Below are positions 18,596-27,994 of a DNA stretch of 64,000 bases, piece by piece. The first letter of the stretch is position 1. The number at the start of each line of letters is the position of its first letter. Under the pieces are notes generated by a model, which saw nothing but the letters and a program-made list of their open reading frames with translations, was not told the origin of the DNA and did not search any database. Made by a program: the position numbers and the translations under genes. Origin of the DNA: Gordonia mangrovi (GTDB lineage Bacteria > Actinomycetota > Actinomycetes > Mycobacteriales > Mycobacteriaceae); contig NZ_CP102850.1 of assembly GCF_024734075.1 (NCBI RefSeq), forward strand, positions 4,216,001 to 4,280,000, given 5' to 3'.

Positions 18596-20584
18596 TCACG
18601 GGGTCGAGGAGTTCACCAACGACGAGGTGATCGGGTTGGCGTCGGCCACCAGATCGCTGAAGCGGTAGTTGGTGATCTTGGCGATCTCCACCATCGCGAA
18701 GGATCGTTCGGCGTCGGGCGGATTCTCCATCCGTGACCATCCGGCCGCCAGCACGCTGTCGAAGCGGTCGGCCTCACGCGCGCAGATGACCAGGGGGAAC
18801 CCGAAGTGCTCGCGATAGGACTGTGCGAGGTTGACCACACCCGAGTGTTCGGCGTCGTCCAGGTGGGCCAGCGACTCGTGGTCGCCCGCGGTGATGGCAC
18901 CCGTCTCGTCCTCGTCGCCGAGGGTCGGGAACGATCGGATCAGGTCCAGTTGTTCCTGCTCGGTGCCCGCGAGTAGCGATTCCTGGAAGGCGCTGCGGAG
19001 GTCGTGTGCGTCGGTGAACGGCCGGGAATCGTAAGCGCGGTTGATCACCCAGTCCACGTTGTTGACCAGACCGCCGAACGCGGTGGCGAACTCCTCACGT
19101 GACATCTTGTTGACGTCGTCCAGGCGGATGCGACCGCCACCGGCGACCGCCTGGCCCCGTCCGCCGACGTGGAAGAAGAGCAGGTTGAGCACGATCGCGG
19201 TGATGGCACCCATCGTGATGCCCGCGCCGAAGGGGATCTGCAGCAGTCCGGGGACGGCATCGGCGATGCCCGGTGCGGAGACCGACACCTCACCGTCGGC
19301 GACGACGTTGCCGGCGGCATCGGTGACGGTGGCGCCTGAGAACGTGCTGGTACCGCCCTGCGAATCCTCCACGTAGAGGCCCAACGCGAGCGACGTGGAG
19401 ACGATGATCAGGTTGCGATGGTCGGTGAAGTCGACCTTCGCCAGGGTCTGGATACCCACGACGGCGACCGTGGCGAACAGGGTCATCGCCGCGCCACCGA
19501 GCACCGGTGCGGGGATGGCCTCGACGACCCGCGCGGCCTTGGGGAACAGACCCAGCAGGATCATGATCCCGCCGGCCGCGGCCACCACCCAGCGACTCTT
19601 GACCCCCGTCAGCCGCACGAGGCCGACGTTCTCGGAGAACGCCGTGTACGGAAACGAATTGAAGGTGCCGCCGACCATCGTGGCCAGGCCATCGGCCCGG
19701 ACGGTTGCGGCGACGTCCTCCTGCTTGATGCGTTTGCCGACGATCTCACCGACCGCGAAGACGCTGCCGGTCGACTCGACGGCGATGATCAGCATGACGA
19801 TGATCATCGAGATGATCGCGATGGCGCTGAACTGCGGCCAGCCGAAGGCGAACGGCGGGACGAAGCCGACCCAGCCGGCGCCGCCCACGTTGTCGAAGCT
19901 GGTGTCCCCGAGCGCCCAGGCGACGCCGGTGCCGATCACCAGTCCGAGCAGCACTGCAATGGTGCTGAGGAATCCGCGCAGGAAGCGCTGCATCAGCACG
20001 ATCACGGCGATGGTGCCCAGGGCGTAGAGCATCCAGCGCGGGTTGTCCGGCTCGTGGACATGGGTGTGGGGATTGGAGATTGCATCGCCGATCCCGACCG
20101 GCAACAGTGCGATGCCGATGATGGTGATGAGCGTTCCGGTGACCACCGGCGGGAAGAACCGGATCAGCTTGGAGAAGTACGGGGCGATCAGGAAAGTGAC
20201 CGCGCCGGCGACGATCACCGCACCGAAGACCACCAGCAGGCCTTCGCGGCCACCACCGTTGGAGTTGGCGATCTGGATGATCGGGGCGAGGCCGGCGAAG
20301 GTGATGCCCTGCAACAGGGGAAGTCGGACGCCGATCTTCCAGATGCCGACCGCCTGCATGATCGAGGCGATCCCACAGGTGAACAGGTCGACCATGATCA
20401 GCATCGTGAGCGCCTCGCCGTCGAGGCCGATGGCGCGGGCGATGAGGATCGGCACCAGCACGGCACCGGCGTAGAACGCGACGACATGCTGGAAGCCCAG
20501 GACGGCGAGCTTTCCGGCTGGCGGGACCTCATCGACGGGGTGTCGGCGTTTGGGAATGCGGGACGCGGATGACGATGACGACAT
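18596..20584 (-). CDS. Urate/xanthine permease (NCS2 family) with C-terminal UraD-like domain
   Basis: The N-terminal ~480 residues are a nucleobase:cation symporter-2. GFQHVVAFYAGAVLVPILIA opens the first segment, and PLLQGITFAG, ESTGSVFAVGE and GTFNSFPYTAFSENVGLV carry the NAT signature region, with about 12-14 membrane segments. This urate/xanthine uptake type fits the flanking uraD and PucR genes. Residues ~494-650 are a second domain resembling OHCU decarboxylase (MSREEFATAFGGL, then RPFTDAHDLRSAF, YREHFGFPLVI and ITNYRFSDLV). The catalytic HP motif is changed to FP (F552, RSFPTLGDE), so decarboxylation is doubtful and a regulatory or binding role is possible. The ATG at 20584 lies in the divergent region shared with pucR. 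662 residues in total. Confidence 0.87.
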   Translation of the reverse strand: MSSSSSASRIPKRRHPVDEVPPAGKLAVLGFQHVVAFYAGAVLVPILIARAIGLDGEALTMLIMVDLFTCGIASIMQAVGIWKIGVRLPLLQGITFAGLAPIIQIANSNGGGREGLLVVFGAVIVAGAVTFLIAPYFSKLIRFFPPVVTGTLITIIGIALLPVGIGDAISNPHTHVHEPDNPRWMLYALGTIAVIVLMQRFLRGFLSTIAVLLGLVIGTGVAWALGDTSFDNVGGAGWVGFVPPFAFGWPQFSAIAIISMIIVMLIIAVESTGSVFAVGEIVGKRIKQEDVAATVRADGLATMVGGTFNSFPYTAFSENVGLVRLTGVKSRWVVAAAGGIMILLGLFPKAARVVEAIPAPVLGGAAMTLFATVAVVGIQTLAKVDFTDHRNLIIVSTSLALGLYVEDSQGGTSTFSGATVTDAAGNVVADGEVSVSAPGIADAVPGLLQIPFGAGITMGAITAIVLNLLFFHVGGRGQAVAGGGRIRLDDVNKMSREEFATAFGGLVNNVDWVINRAYDSRPFTDAHDLRSAFQESLLAGTEQEQLDLIRSFPTLGDEDETGAITAGDHESLAHLDDAEHSGVVNLAQSYREHFGFPLVICAREADRFDSVLAAGWSRMENPPDAERSFAMVEIAKITNYRFSDLVADANPITSSLVNSSTP

Positions 20585-20817
20585 GAACGTGGGACCTCGG
20601 CGATCGTGGCGAGACAGACAGGGATGACTAGCGCGACGCTGCGCCGACGTGCTCAAATATCGCCCACTCGCCGCAGTTGTGCCACCGCGGGAGATACGAA
20701 AGCTCGCGATCACCCATCGCCGCGGTTTGTGCGATCCTCCAAAGGTGGCCCAAACGACTGCCGGAGAGAGCCGGCGGTCGCCTCGGCGCCGCACAGGCCA
20801 CAGCGAGGGGAGACCGG

Positions 20818-22392
20818 ATGCGGCTGGGCGATCTGCTCGATGATCCCGACCTGCGCCTTGACCTGGTCCACGACCCCGGATCGGCGCGCGACGTGGAGGT
20901 GGATCGGGTGTTCACCACCGACCAGCCGGACCCGGGGCGCTACCTGTTCGGCGGCGAGTTGGTGCTGTCCGGGCTGATCTTCCACTCCGGCGCACCGGCC
21001 GAATCCGATGTCTTCGTCGATGCGCTCGTGCGCAACGGGGTCGTTGCCTTCGGAGTCGGCGAAGAACGGTTCGGATGCGTCCCCGACCACATCGTCGACG
21101 CGTGCCGTCGCGGCGGCATACCGGTCTTCGGGGTGCCCGAGGACGTCGCGTTCAGTCGGGTCACCGACCACATCGTCGCCCGCTACGCCTCCGATCGCAC
21201 CCAGGCACTCACCGCGAGCCTCGCGCGGCAGCGCCGCCTGCTCGATGCGGTGTCCTCGGGACGCGCACTCGACGAGATGGCTGCCGAACTCGTCGCGACG
21301 ACGGGTATCCGATGCTGGGTGATCACCACGACCGGCCGACCGGTGGTGGCCGCCCGCGGTGGCGGACGCACCTTGGACGACGAGACGATCGACGAGCTCA
21401 CCGAGAAGTCCCTGCAGACCGGTGCCTTCCCGATCGCCGTCGGGGAACTCACAATCCTCAAGGTCGGGCTTCCGCCGGCCCGTCGCGCCGGCTCTTGGCT
21501 GCTGGTCGTCGGTGGGCACCTCACCGACCTGCCCCGAGACGTGCTGTCGGCCTTCGAGGAGTTCGCGGCCATCTGTGCACTGGTACGCGGGCGCGAACAC
21601 GATGCATGGCGTGCCGCCGCCCGCACGGGTGATCGGCTCGCCGAATGTCTGGTTGCCGAGGCAGCTCCACCGCAGATGCAGGAGGCGCTCGAGGAGGCCG
21701 GGTTCGCGTCGGCCGGCGGCTTCAACGTGCTGTCCGCCGAACTGACCGACCCGGCCGATCAGCATCCGACGGTTCGTGCGGCACTGCGGGATGCGCTGCT
21801 CGAAGTCGGCCATGCCGCCATCGGTCACCCGCGTGGCGCGGACGTGATTGCGGTGGTCGACGCGGGCGGTGGCGGCCAGGCGCTGGAGGCGGCCCTGCGC
21901 GCTCACCTCGGCCGGTTGTCGCCGATCCTGCGTGGTGCACTGCACGTCGGCGTCAGCGACGCCACGGAGCGAAACCATCTCGCGGGTGCGCTGGCGCTGG
22001 CCCGGCGAGCGCGAACACTGTCCGAGCAGACGTCGATCGCCGACAGCGACCGAGGCCACGGGAGAGTGTGGGTGGTCGGCAGCGGGCCGCTCGCGTCGGG
22101 GCCATCCATTCTGTCGATGCTGCCCGACCCGGTGCGTCGCACGTTCGCCGAACTCGTGCTCGGACCGTTGTCCGACGGCGACGACCGCGCGGGCACAGAT
22201 CTGCTCGACACGTTGGCGGCCTTCCTGGCGGAGAACGGCTCCTGGAATCGAACTGCTGCGCGCCTGCACGTGCACGTCAACACCGTTCGGTACCGGATGT
22301 CGCGGATCGAGGCGCTGACCGGCCGGGATCTGTCGACCACGGCTGATCGCAGCGATCTGCACCTCGCTCTCGCCGTTCGTGCCGGAGGGTAG
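20818..22392 (+). CDS. pucR: PucR-family transcriptional regulator of purine catabolism
   Basis: DNA-binding regulator of 524 residues. The N-terminal ~120 residues are the PucR sensor domain (MRLGDLLDDPDLRLDLVHDP, then GGELVLSGLIF and RNGVVAFGVG). The C-terminal end carries the PucR helix-turn-helix, ENGSWNRTAARLHVHVNTVRYRMSRIE. GAGGGGAG precedes the ATG at 20818 by about 6 bases. It is divergent from the permease-uraD-uraH operon across 233 bases, and the MocA-like gene follows after 4 bases. PucR in Bacillus activates urate use with allantoin-type effectors; the same role is inferred here. Confidence 0.88.
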   Translation: MRLGDLLDDPDLRLDLVHDPGSARDVEVDRVFTTDQPDPGRYLFGGELVLSGLIFHSGAPAESDVFVDALVRNGVVAFGVGEERFGCVPDHIVDACRRGGIPVFGVPEDVAFSRVTDHIVARYASDRTQALTASLARQRRLLDAVSSGRALDEMAAELVATTGIRCWVITTTGRPVVAARGGGRTLDDETIDELTEKSLQTGAFPIAVGELTILKVGLPPARRAGSWLLVVGGHLTDLPRDVLSAFEEFAAICALVRGREHDAWRAAARTGDRLAECLVAEAAPPQMQEALEEAGFASAGGFNVLSAELTDPADQHPTVRAALRDALLEVGHAAIGHPRGADVIAVVDAGGGGQALEAALRAHLGRLSPILRGALHVGVSDATERNHLAGALALARRARTLSEQTSIADSDRGHGRVWVVGSGPLASGPSILSMLPDPVRRTFAELVLGPLSDGDDRAGTDLLDTLAAFLAENGSWNRTAARLHVHVNTVRYRMSRIEALTGRDLSTTADRSDLHLALAVRAGG

Positions 22393-22396
22393 AGCG

Positions 22397-22996
22397 GTGA
22401 CTGAGCACAGCGGCGACCGCGCCGCGCAGGGTATGCCCGCCGGTGGTGCCGGTGCGGTGTGTGGAGTGGTGTTGGCGGCCGGCGCCGGACGACGGTATGG
22501 GATGCCGAAAATCCTTGCCCATGAAGGAAAGTGGTTGACGACATCGGTCGACGCGCTACGTGACGGCGGGTGCGACGAGGTCGTCGTCGCGATGGGGGCG
22601 AGCGTTGTCGAGCCCCCCGTCAACACCTCGATGCTCTACGTCGACGACTGGGCTGCGGGGTTGTCGGCGTCGGTGCGCGCGGCCACCCACCGAGTGGCCG
22701 CGGAACCGGATTTCGTCGGCATGGTCTTACATGTTGTCGACACGCCTGACGTGGGTCCGGAGGTCACTCGGCGGGTGATCGGCGCGGCCGGTCGCCGCCG
22801 GGATGCGGTGGCGCGCGCGGTGTTCGACGGTCGACCAGGGCATCCGGTGTATATCGGCGCGGATCATTTCGCTGCGCTGCGCACCCATCTACGCGGGGAC
22901 AGCGGCGCCGGACGGTATCTGGCGGCAGTCCCCGGTTTGCGCTCCGTGGAATGTGGTGACCTGGCCACGGGGCGCGACCGGGACCTGCCGGAGTGA
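22397..22996 (+). CDS. MocA-like nucleotidyltransferase (molybdenum cofactor cytidylyltransferase type)
   Basis: Adds CMP (or GMP) to molybdopterin to make the dinucleotide cofactor used by xanthine-dehydrogenase-family enzymes; 199 residues. The N-terminus has the nucleotide-binding signature GVVLAAGAGRRYGMPK, then DALRDGGCDEVVVAMGA, the VDTPDVGPEVTRRV metal/nucleotide site and RPGHPVYIGADHFAAL, the usual GxPxH-type block. The GTG start follows the pucR stop by 4 bases, so the two are co-transcribed. Purine regulator plus molybdenum-cofactor gene strengthens the link to the molybdoenzyme at 3.1-6.7 kb. Confidence 0.8.
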   Translation: MTEHSGDRAAQGMPAGGAGAVCGVVLAAGAGRRYGMPKILAHEGKWLTTSVDALRDGGCDEVVVAMGASVVEPPVNTSMLYVDDWAAGLSASVRAATHRVAAEPDFVGMVLHVVDTPDVGPEVTRRVIGAAGRRRDAVARAVFDGRPGHPVYIGADHFAALRTHLRGDSGAGRYLAAVPGLRSVECGDLATGRDRDLPE

Positions 22997-23012
22997 CGGA
23001 TCGCCGGAGTTG

Positions 23013-23456
23013 TCAGGCAAGCGCCTCGATCTCCTTCCTGATCTTCTCGAGACCCTCGTCGACATGACGGTCCGTGTGGTAGAACACTGCGTCGATCATT
23101 TTCATCAGCCTCGATGAATCCCAGGCGTAGGTCAGCGTGGTGCCCGTGTCATCGGGTGCGACGGTGAACATGTGCTCCATGCCGAGGGAGGCGTGGTCGA
23201 CCAGGCGCTCGTTGGGGACACACTCCTCCCGGGTGATGGTGGTGGTCAGGTGCATACCCAGTTCGCGGTGCTTGACCTCGTAGCCGGTCACTCCGCCATT
23301 GGGCGTGCGATCCACCTCGCCCAGCACGATGTCGCTGTCGGCAGTCATCGTCGACATGGCATCGACGAAATGTGCCGGGTCCGCGACATAGTCGAAGACC
23401 GTCTCGACCGGTGCGTCGACATGAATGCTGTGGGTGTGCTTGGCCGAAGTCGTCAT
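23013..23456 (-). CDS. SRPBCC (START/Bet v1-like) family protein
   Basis: A hydrophobic-ligand-binding helix-grip protein of 147 residues. The start HTHSIHVDAPVETVFDYVADPAHF is the standard opening of the polyketide-cyclase/SRPBCC family, and the C-terminal part ends in a long amphipathic helix (VDEGLEKIRKEIEAL). The second ATG at 23456 is chosen because GGAGG sits 8 bases upstream of it; a longer product from 23471 is possible. It is convergent with the MocA-like gene. No catalytic residues or ligand can be inferred, and it may bind a lipid. Confidence 0.75.
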   Translation of the reverse strand: MTTSAKHTHSIHVDAPVETVFDYVADPAHFVDAMSTMTADSDIVLGEVDRTPNGGVTGYEVKHRELGMHLTTTITREECVPNERLVDHASLGMEHMFTVAPDDTGTTLTYAWDSSRLMKMIDAVFYHTDRHVDEGLEKIRKEIEALA

Positions 23457-23656
23457 CGTCGTCGCCTCCATGACACCGCGGCGCCGGGCCCGGATCGGCC
23501 GAACGTCGGTGTACCGGGGGTCGACGTCGGTGTCGACGCTGTCGCCGCGCTACCCCTATTGTCATCCGTCGACGCGCCGCACCGATCGGGTACATGGCCC
23601 GTTTCGGTGGGACCTTGGACCCCAATTCGACGTCGAAAGTGCTCGGTCGCCGGGGA

Positions 23657-24013
23657 TCAGGAGATGTCGTCGACGAGTTCTGTGGGCATCGTGAGCCCGA
23701 GTGCACCCTCGGCGAAGCGGCGGACCGGAGCCCGGGCGGCCTCGAGTGCGTCGCCGCGGCCGGGGCGCGCCCGCCCGACGAGGCGGCTCGGCGCGGTCCG
23801 CACACCGATCAGGGCGACGAGCTCACCCGTCGTCGGCTCGCATACTGCCCACACGTAACCGGATTCGCTCGCCCACATCCGGTTTGCGCCGGCGATGTAC
23901 TCCGTGGGGTCGTCGACCCCCAGATCGGACAACGCCGGGACGTCGGTGACCCGATCGTCCGCGCGAAGCGCACGTAGGTACCACGTCCCGGCGTTGATCT
24001 CTACCGGTTGCAT
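23657..24013 (-). CDS. Hypothetical protein resembling the N-terminal half of a GNAT acetyltransferase
   Basis: Product of 118 residues. The N-terminal part (TWYLRALRADDRVTDVPALSDLGVDDPTEY, then WAVCEPTTGELVALIGV) looks like the first strands of a RimJ-type GNAT domain. The acetyl-CoA loop that should follow is missing, and the tail is RALPG-type, Arg/Ala-rich sequence. It may be a decayed acetyltransferase or a small stand-alone protein. It lies 13 bases downstream of accA3 on the same strand, so it may be the last gene of that transcript. Function unknown. Confidence 0.5.
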   Translation of the reverse strand: MQPVEINAGTWYLRALRADDRVTDVPALSDLGVDDPTEYIAGANRMWASESGYVWAVCEPTTGELVALIGVRTAPSRLVGRARPGRGDALEAARAPVRRFAEGALGLTMPTELVDDIS

Positions 24014-24026
24014 GCCCGGCGAGTGA

Positions 24027-25829
24027 CTACTTCAGTTCCAGCAGCACGGTGCCCTGGGTGACCGCCGCGCCGGCCTCGATGGACAGTCCGGTGACCACGC
24101 CGTCCTTGTGCGCGGTGACCGGGTTCTCCATCTTCATGGCCTCGAGCACGACGACGAGTTCGCCGGCGGAGACCTGCTGGCCCTCCTCGACGGCGACCTT
24201 CACGACGGTGCCCTGCATCGGCGCCGCCACGGCGTCGCCGGAGACGGCGGCGTTGCCACCCTTCTTGCGGGAGCGTGCCTTCGGCTTCTTGCGGACGACA
24301 CCATTGGCGCCGCCGCCACCAAGAGTGAGGTCACCGGGCAATGACACCTCGACGCGCCGGCCGCCGACCTCGACCACCACGTTCTGGCGCGGCAGCGATT
24401 CGTCGTCCTCGATCGGCTCGCCACCGGTGTACGGCTCGATCGGGTTGTCCCAGTCGGTCTCGATCCACTTGGTGTAGACGTCGAACTTCTCCACCCCGTT
24501 CTCGTCGGTGTGGCCGTGGAACGCGGGGTTCTCGACGATGTGGCGGTGGAACGGGATGACCGTGGCCAGACCCTCGACCTGGAACTCGGCCAGCGCACGC
24601 TTGGACCGCTCGAGCGCCTGCTCGCGGGTCTCCCCGGTCACGATGAGCTTGGCGAGCATCGAGTCGAACTGGCCGCCGATGACGTCGCCGGCGACAACAC
24701 CGGAGTCGACGCGTACACCGGGACCGGTCGGCTCCTTGTACACGGTGACCGGGCCCGGGGCGGGCAGGAAGTTGCGGCCGGCGTCCTCGCCGTTGATGCG
24801 GAACTCGAACGAGTGTCCGCGCGGCGCCGGGTCCTCGGAGATCTCGAGCTTCTCGCCGTTGGCGATGCGGAACTGCTGGCGAACCAGGTCGATGCCGGAG
24901 GTCTCTTCGGTGACCGGGTGCTCCACCTGCAGGCGCGTGTTGACCTCGAGGAAGGACACGAGCCCGTCGCTGCCGACCAGGAACTCGACGGTGCCGGCGC
25001 CGTAGTAGCCGGCTTCGCGGCAGATGGCCTTGGCCGACTCGTGGATCTTGGTGCGCTGTTCGTCGGTGAGGAATGGTGCCGGCGCCTCCTCGACGAGCTT
25101 CTGGAAGCGGCGCTGCAGCGAGCAGTCGCGGGTACCGGCGACGATGACGTTGCCGTGCTGGTCGGCGATGACCTGAGCCTCGACGTGGCGCGCCTTGTCG
25201 AGGTAGCGCTCCACGAAGCACTCACCGCGACCGAAGGCGGCGACGGCCTCACGGGTGGCCGATTCGAAGAGGTGCGGGATCTCGTCGATGGTGTAGGCGA
25301 CCTTCATGCCGCGTCCACCACCGCCGAAGGCCGCCTTGATGGCGACCGGCACGCCGTGCTCCTTCGCGAACGCGACGACCTCGTCGGCATCCTTGACCGG
25401 GTCCTTGGTGCCCGGGGCCATCGGTGCGTCGGCCTTGAGCGCGATGTGGCGGGCGGTGACCTTGTCGCCGAGGTCGCGGATGGACTGCGGTGACGGTCCG
25501 ATCCAGATCAGCCCGGCGTCGAGGACTGCCTGGGCGAAGTCGGCGTTCTCGGAGAGGAAGCCGTACCCGGGGTGGATGGCGTCGGCGCCGGACTTGGCCG
25601 CGGCGTCGAGGATCTTGTCGAAGACGAGGTAGGACTCGGCCGACGTCTGACCACCGAGGGCGAACGCTTCGTCGGCGAGTTTGACGAACAGCGCGTCGGC
25701 GTCGGGTTCGGCGTAGACGGCCACGCTGGCGAGGCCGGCGTCACGAGCGGCCCGGATCACTCGCACCGCGATCTCGCCGCGGTTGGCGATGAGGACCTTG
25801 GAAATACTGTTCGCAGAGCTACTTGGCAC
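24027..25829 (-). CDS. accA3: Acyl-CoA carboxylase alpha subunit (biotin carboxylase + BCCP)
   Basis: The shared biotinylated subunit of the acetyl-, propionyl- and long-chain acyl-CoA carboxylases that supply malonyl-, methylmalonyl- and carboxyacyl-CoA for fatty-acid and mycolic-acid synthesis. The biotin carboxylase domain runs from about 10 to 455 ([46 protein letters not shown]), followed by a BT region and the biotinyl domain with Lys566 in EAMKMEN. With GTG25829 the product has 600 residues, the length of M. tuberculosis AccA3, and AGGAG lies five bases upstream. Longer in-frame sequence to 25868 is unlikely to be translated. Partners AccD5 and AccE5 are encoded at 36.7-38.6 kb. Confidence 0.96.
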   Translation of the reverse strand: MPSSSANSISKVLIANRGEIAVRVIRAARDAGLASVAVYAEPDADALFVKLADEAFALGGQTSAESYLVFDKILDAAAKSGADAIHPGYGFLSENADFAQAVLDAGLIWIGPSPQSIRDLGDKVTARHIALKADAPMAPGTKDPVKDADEVVAFAKEHGVPVAIKAAFGGGGRGMKVAYTIDEIPHLFESATREAVAAFGRGECFVERYLDKARHVEAQVIADQHGNVIVAGTRDCSLQRRFQKLVEEAPAPFLTDEQRTKIHESAKAICREAGYYGAGTVEFLVGSDGLVSFLEVNTRLQVEHPVTEETSGIDLVRQQFRIANGEKLEISEDPAPRGHSFEFRINGEDAGRNFLPAPGPVTVYKEPTGPGVRVDSGVVAGDVIGGQFDSMLAKLIVTGETREQALERSKRALAEFQVEGLATVIPFHRHIVENPAFHGHTDENGVEKFDVYTKWIETDWDNPIEPYTGGEPIEDDESLPRQNVVVEVGGRRVEVSLPGDLTLGGGGANGVVRKKPKARSRKKGGNAAVSGDAVAAPMQGTVVKVAVEEGQQVSAGELVVVLEAMKMENPVTAHKDGVVTGLSIEAGAAVTQGTVLLELK

Positions 25830-25987
25830 TTGTTCTCCTGGGCGTCGTGACGCTCGGTGGAGCGACACTGGTCGTTATGACTTACTTCACGCGTCTGGGT
25901 TGTCACCCGTCCGACCGATCGTGGTGACCTTCGGAGTGAGGCACGACACGAGTCTAGTGTCACGCGTTCAGGGCAATACCCTAACTC

Positions 25988-26005
25988 ACCGATCAATTGA
26001 TCGGT
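25988..26005. promoter_or_regulatory. 18-bp perfect palindrome upstream of accA3, candidate operator
   Basis: ACCGATCAATTGATCGGT is identical to its reverse complement. It lies in the 189-base gap between PapA-like gene A (stop at 26019) and accA3 (start 25829). An exact palindrome of this length in a promoter gap suggests a dimeric regulator, TetR-like by shape. No named regulator motif was matched. Confidence 0.5.
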
Positions 26006-26018
26006 CGCCCCCTCCGGG

Positions 26019-27545
26019 TTACTGGCCGGTACGGAAAGTGCTCGCGTCACCGAGGTCTCGGATCAACTGGGAAAAATCCTGCAGGTAGGCCTGTACCGGG
26101 CCGGAGGAGCCTGCGTCCGGTTCGCCCGGATCGGTCACCGGAGTGGGATAATTCACGTCGGCTCCGGGGACATCCTGGCCGGCCCCACCGGGTATCGGCT
26201 CGACCGGGAATCGGGCGGACACGCGCATGCCGCCGGGCGTCCGATTGATCCAGATGTACACCTCGTGGGGCGCGTAGCTATGGCTTCGCAGCACTGTCGC
26301 CCGACCCGCGTCGGCCTCGGCGGCACCCGGGGCGTAGCGGGTGTCGATGAACGAGATCACGAACAACGGCTCTCCGCTGTGGTCGATCAGTTCGGCCACC
26401 CGCAGGAAGGGGAGTCCGGCGCCTTGCCGCGACCGTTTGAGCTCGGCGGTCGCGCGCGCCACCGCTTGATCGAAGGTCGGCGAGTCGGACACGTCGATGG
26501 TGAACGGGGCCACCGCGACGAACCAGCCCAGCGAGGTGAGCCAGCGAGCGTCGTCGCGGGTGTGGCGGGGCAGGACGCAGCGGAATTCGGGGTCACCGGT
26601 CCGGTTGCGGTGAACCAACGCGAACGCGGCGAGCACTCCGGCGGTAATGGTGCCGCCCGCCTGCGAACACACTGCGGTGAATCGGTTGGCGGCCGCATCG
26701 TCGAGGATCAGGCCGTAGAGCGACTGCTGGGCGACGGCCGATTCGTCGCTCGGATCGGGTGCAGGGGCCTCGAGCTCGGCGCGATCGAGGGGCTCGGCGC
26801 CGGGACCGGCGGTGAACGCGGGCATCCCGCCGCGCCCGGCGCGTAGGAAGTCCGTCCAGGTCCGGACCGCGGGATGGTCTGCGCCGGTCTGGTCGGCCAT
26901 CCGGCGTTCCTGCGCGCTGAAGTCGACGTAGCTGCCGACCGGGGGCAACTCCGCTTGCTTCTGCCGGCGTGCGGCGCGGTAGAGGGTGACGAGTTCGTGC
27001 TGCGCCATGATCAGCGAGTACCCGTCGACGAGTGAATGATCGGCAGCGAACAGCAGGGTGAAGGACTTCTCCCGGCCGACGGTGGCGAACATGTAGGCCG
27101 GCCAGTGCAGCGGTGCCGTCGCCCGGTCGAAGGCGCCGGCGATCTGTTCGACCAGCGGACCGGACTCGGTGTACCAGCCGATACGGCCCATCTTGAGCTT
27201 GACGGTTCCCGGCCCGGTGCTCAGCCGCTGCAGGCCGTCCCCGCGGATGATGACGTGGCTGCGCAGCACCTCATGGCGATCGATCCACCGCAACAGCGTG
27301 GTCCGGATGGCCGGGATCGACAGCGGCTCATCGAATTCGATGGCGAGTCCGAGCCAGGATTCGCGTCCGCCCTCACGGCGGGTGCGCAGGCGGTACTCGA
27401 ATGCCGAGCGTAGATGCTGCTCGTGATTGTGCGACGTCAGCCGAGAGTCACGACTCCACGAGCCGAGGCCGCCCTCGACATACGGCGTCCACTCGACGAG
27501 TCCACCCGGTTCCACGGACTCGTCGCGGATCTGGACGAACTTCAT
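26019..27545 (-). CDS. PapA-like condensation-domain acyltransferase A
   Basis: Stand-alone condensation-fold acyltransferase of 508 residues, of the type that moves acyl chains onto sugars or alcohols in mycobacterial lipid assembly. The active-site motif is [11 protein letters not shown] (H170, D174), a DHxxxDG version of HHxxxDG. Further PapA-type blocks are [23 protein letters not shown] and [11 protein letters not shown]. The C-terminal DFGWG motif of NRPS condensation domains is not seen. The ATG overlaps the sufE-like stop by 4 bases, so it is translationally coupled to sseA-sufE, an odd partnership. The C-terminal 60 residues are Pro/Gly-rich. It resembles gene D most (GSYVDFS and VY.WINR.P.G shared). 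Acyl donor and acceptor unknown. Confidence 0.8.
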   Translation of the reverse strand: MKFVQIRDESVEPGGLVEWTPYVEGGLGSWSRDSRLTSHNHEQHLRSAFEYRLRTRREGGRESWLGLAIEFDEPLSIPAIRTTLLRWIDRHEVLRSHVIIRGDGLQRLSTGPGTVKLKMGRIGWYTESGPLVEQIAGAFDRATAPLHWPAYMFATVGREKSFTLLFAADHSLVDGYSLIMAQHELVTLYRAARRQKQAELPPVGSYVDFSAQERRMADQTGADHPAVRTWTDFLRAGRGGMPAFTAGPGAEPLDRAELEAPAPDPSDESAVAQQSLYGLILDDAAANRFTAVCSQAGGTITAGVLAAFALVHRNRTGDPEFRCVLPRHTRDDARWLTSLGWFVAVAPFTIDVSDSPTFDQAVARATAELKRSRQGAGLPFLRVAELIDHSGEPLFVISFIDTRYAPGAAEADAGRATVLRSHSYAPHEVYIWINRTPGGMRVSARFPVEPIPGGAGQDVPGADVNYPTPVTDPGEPDAGSSGPVQAYLQDFSQLIRDLGDASTFRTGQ

Positions 27546-27994
27546 GTCGGGGTGGCCGGGGTTCCGGGGTCACCCCCGGTTTGCGTCCGCACCTGACTCT
27601 TGATCCGGGCGAGCATTCCCGCCATCCCACGCAGGCGCAGCGGGCTGACCGCCGAGCCTAGCCCGAGTTCGTGATAGAAGTCCGCGGGCACCGCGAGGAT
27701 GTCGGCTGCCGCCGCGCCGTCGAGCCCCTGGTGCAGGATCGAGGCGAAACCGCGGGTGGTGGGCGCCTCGGCGGGTGCGGTGAGGTACAGCCGCACCCGG
27801 TCGGTGTCGGCCGCATCCACGGCGAGGAACACCGGTGACTGACATTCCGGCACCGGCTCCATGGCATCTTCCTGGAGATGGTCTGGCAGTTCGGGCAACT
27901 CACGCGAGAACTCGAGCAACAGGGTCACCTTGTCGGAGTCGCCGAGCGCACCGAAGTCGTCGACGATCTCCGCGAGGGCAGTCGGCAGGGTCAT
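27542..27994 (-). CDS. SufE-like cysteine desulfurase sulfur-acceptor protein
   Basis: Accepts persulfide sulfur from a cysteine desulfurase on a conserved Cys and passes it on for Fe-S cluster or sulfur metabolism; 150 residues, cytoplasmic. The family pattern is clear: [32 protein letters not shown], then VPECQSPVF with the acceptor Cys51, and [31 protein letters not shown]. It corresponds to M. tuberculosis Rv3284, which also lies next to sseA. It overlaps sseA upstream and PapA-like gene A downstream by 4 bases each, so all three are made from one message. Confidence 0.9.
   Translation of the reverse strand: MTLPTALAEIVDDFGALGDSDKVTLLLEFSRELPELPDHLQEDAMEPVPECQSPVFLAVDAADTDRVRLYLTAPAEAPTTRGFASILHQGLDGAAAADILAVPADFYHELGLGSAVSPLRLRGMAGMLARIKSQVRTQTGGDPGTPATPT

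Noticed and set aside
20710..22626. Open frame of 638 codons on the minus strand over pucR
   Set aside because: Shadow of pucR and the MocA-like gene; it crosses two real genes and the permease control region and shows no domain.
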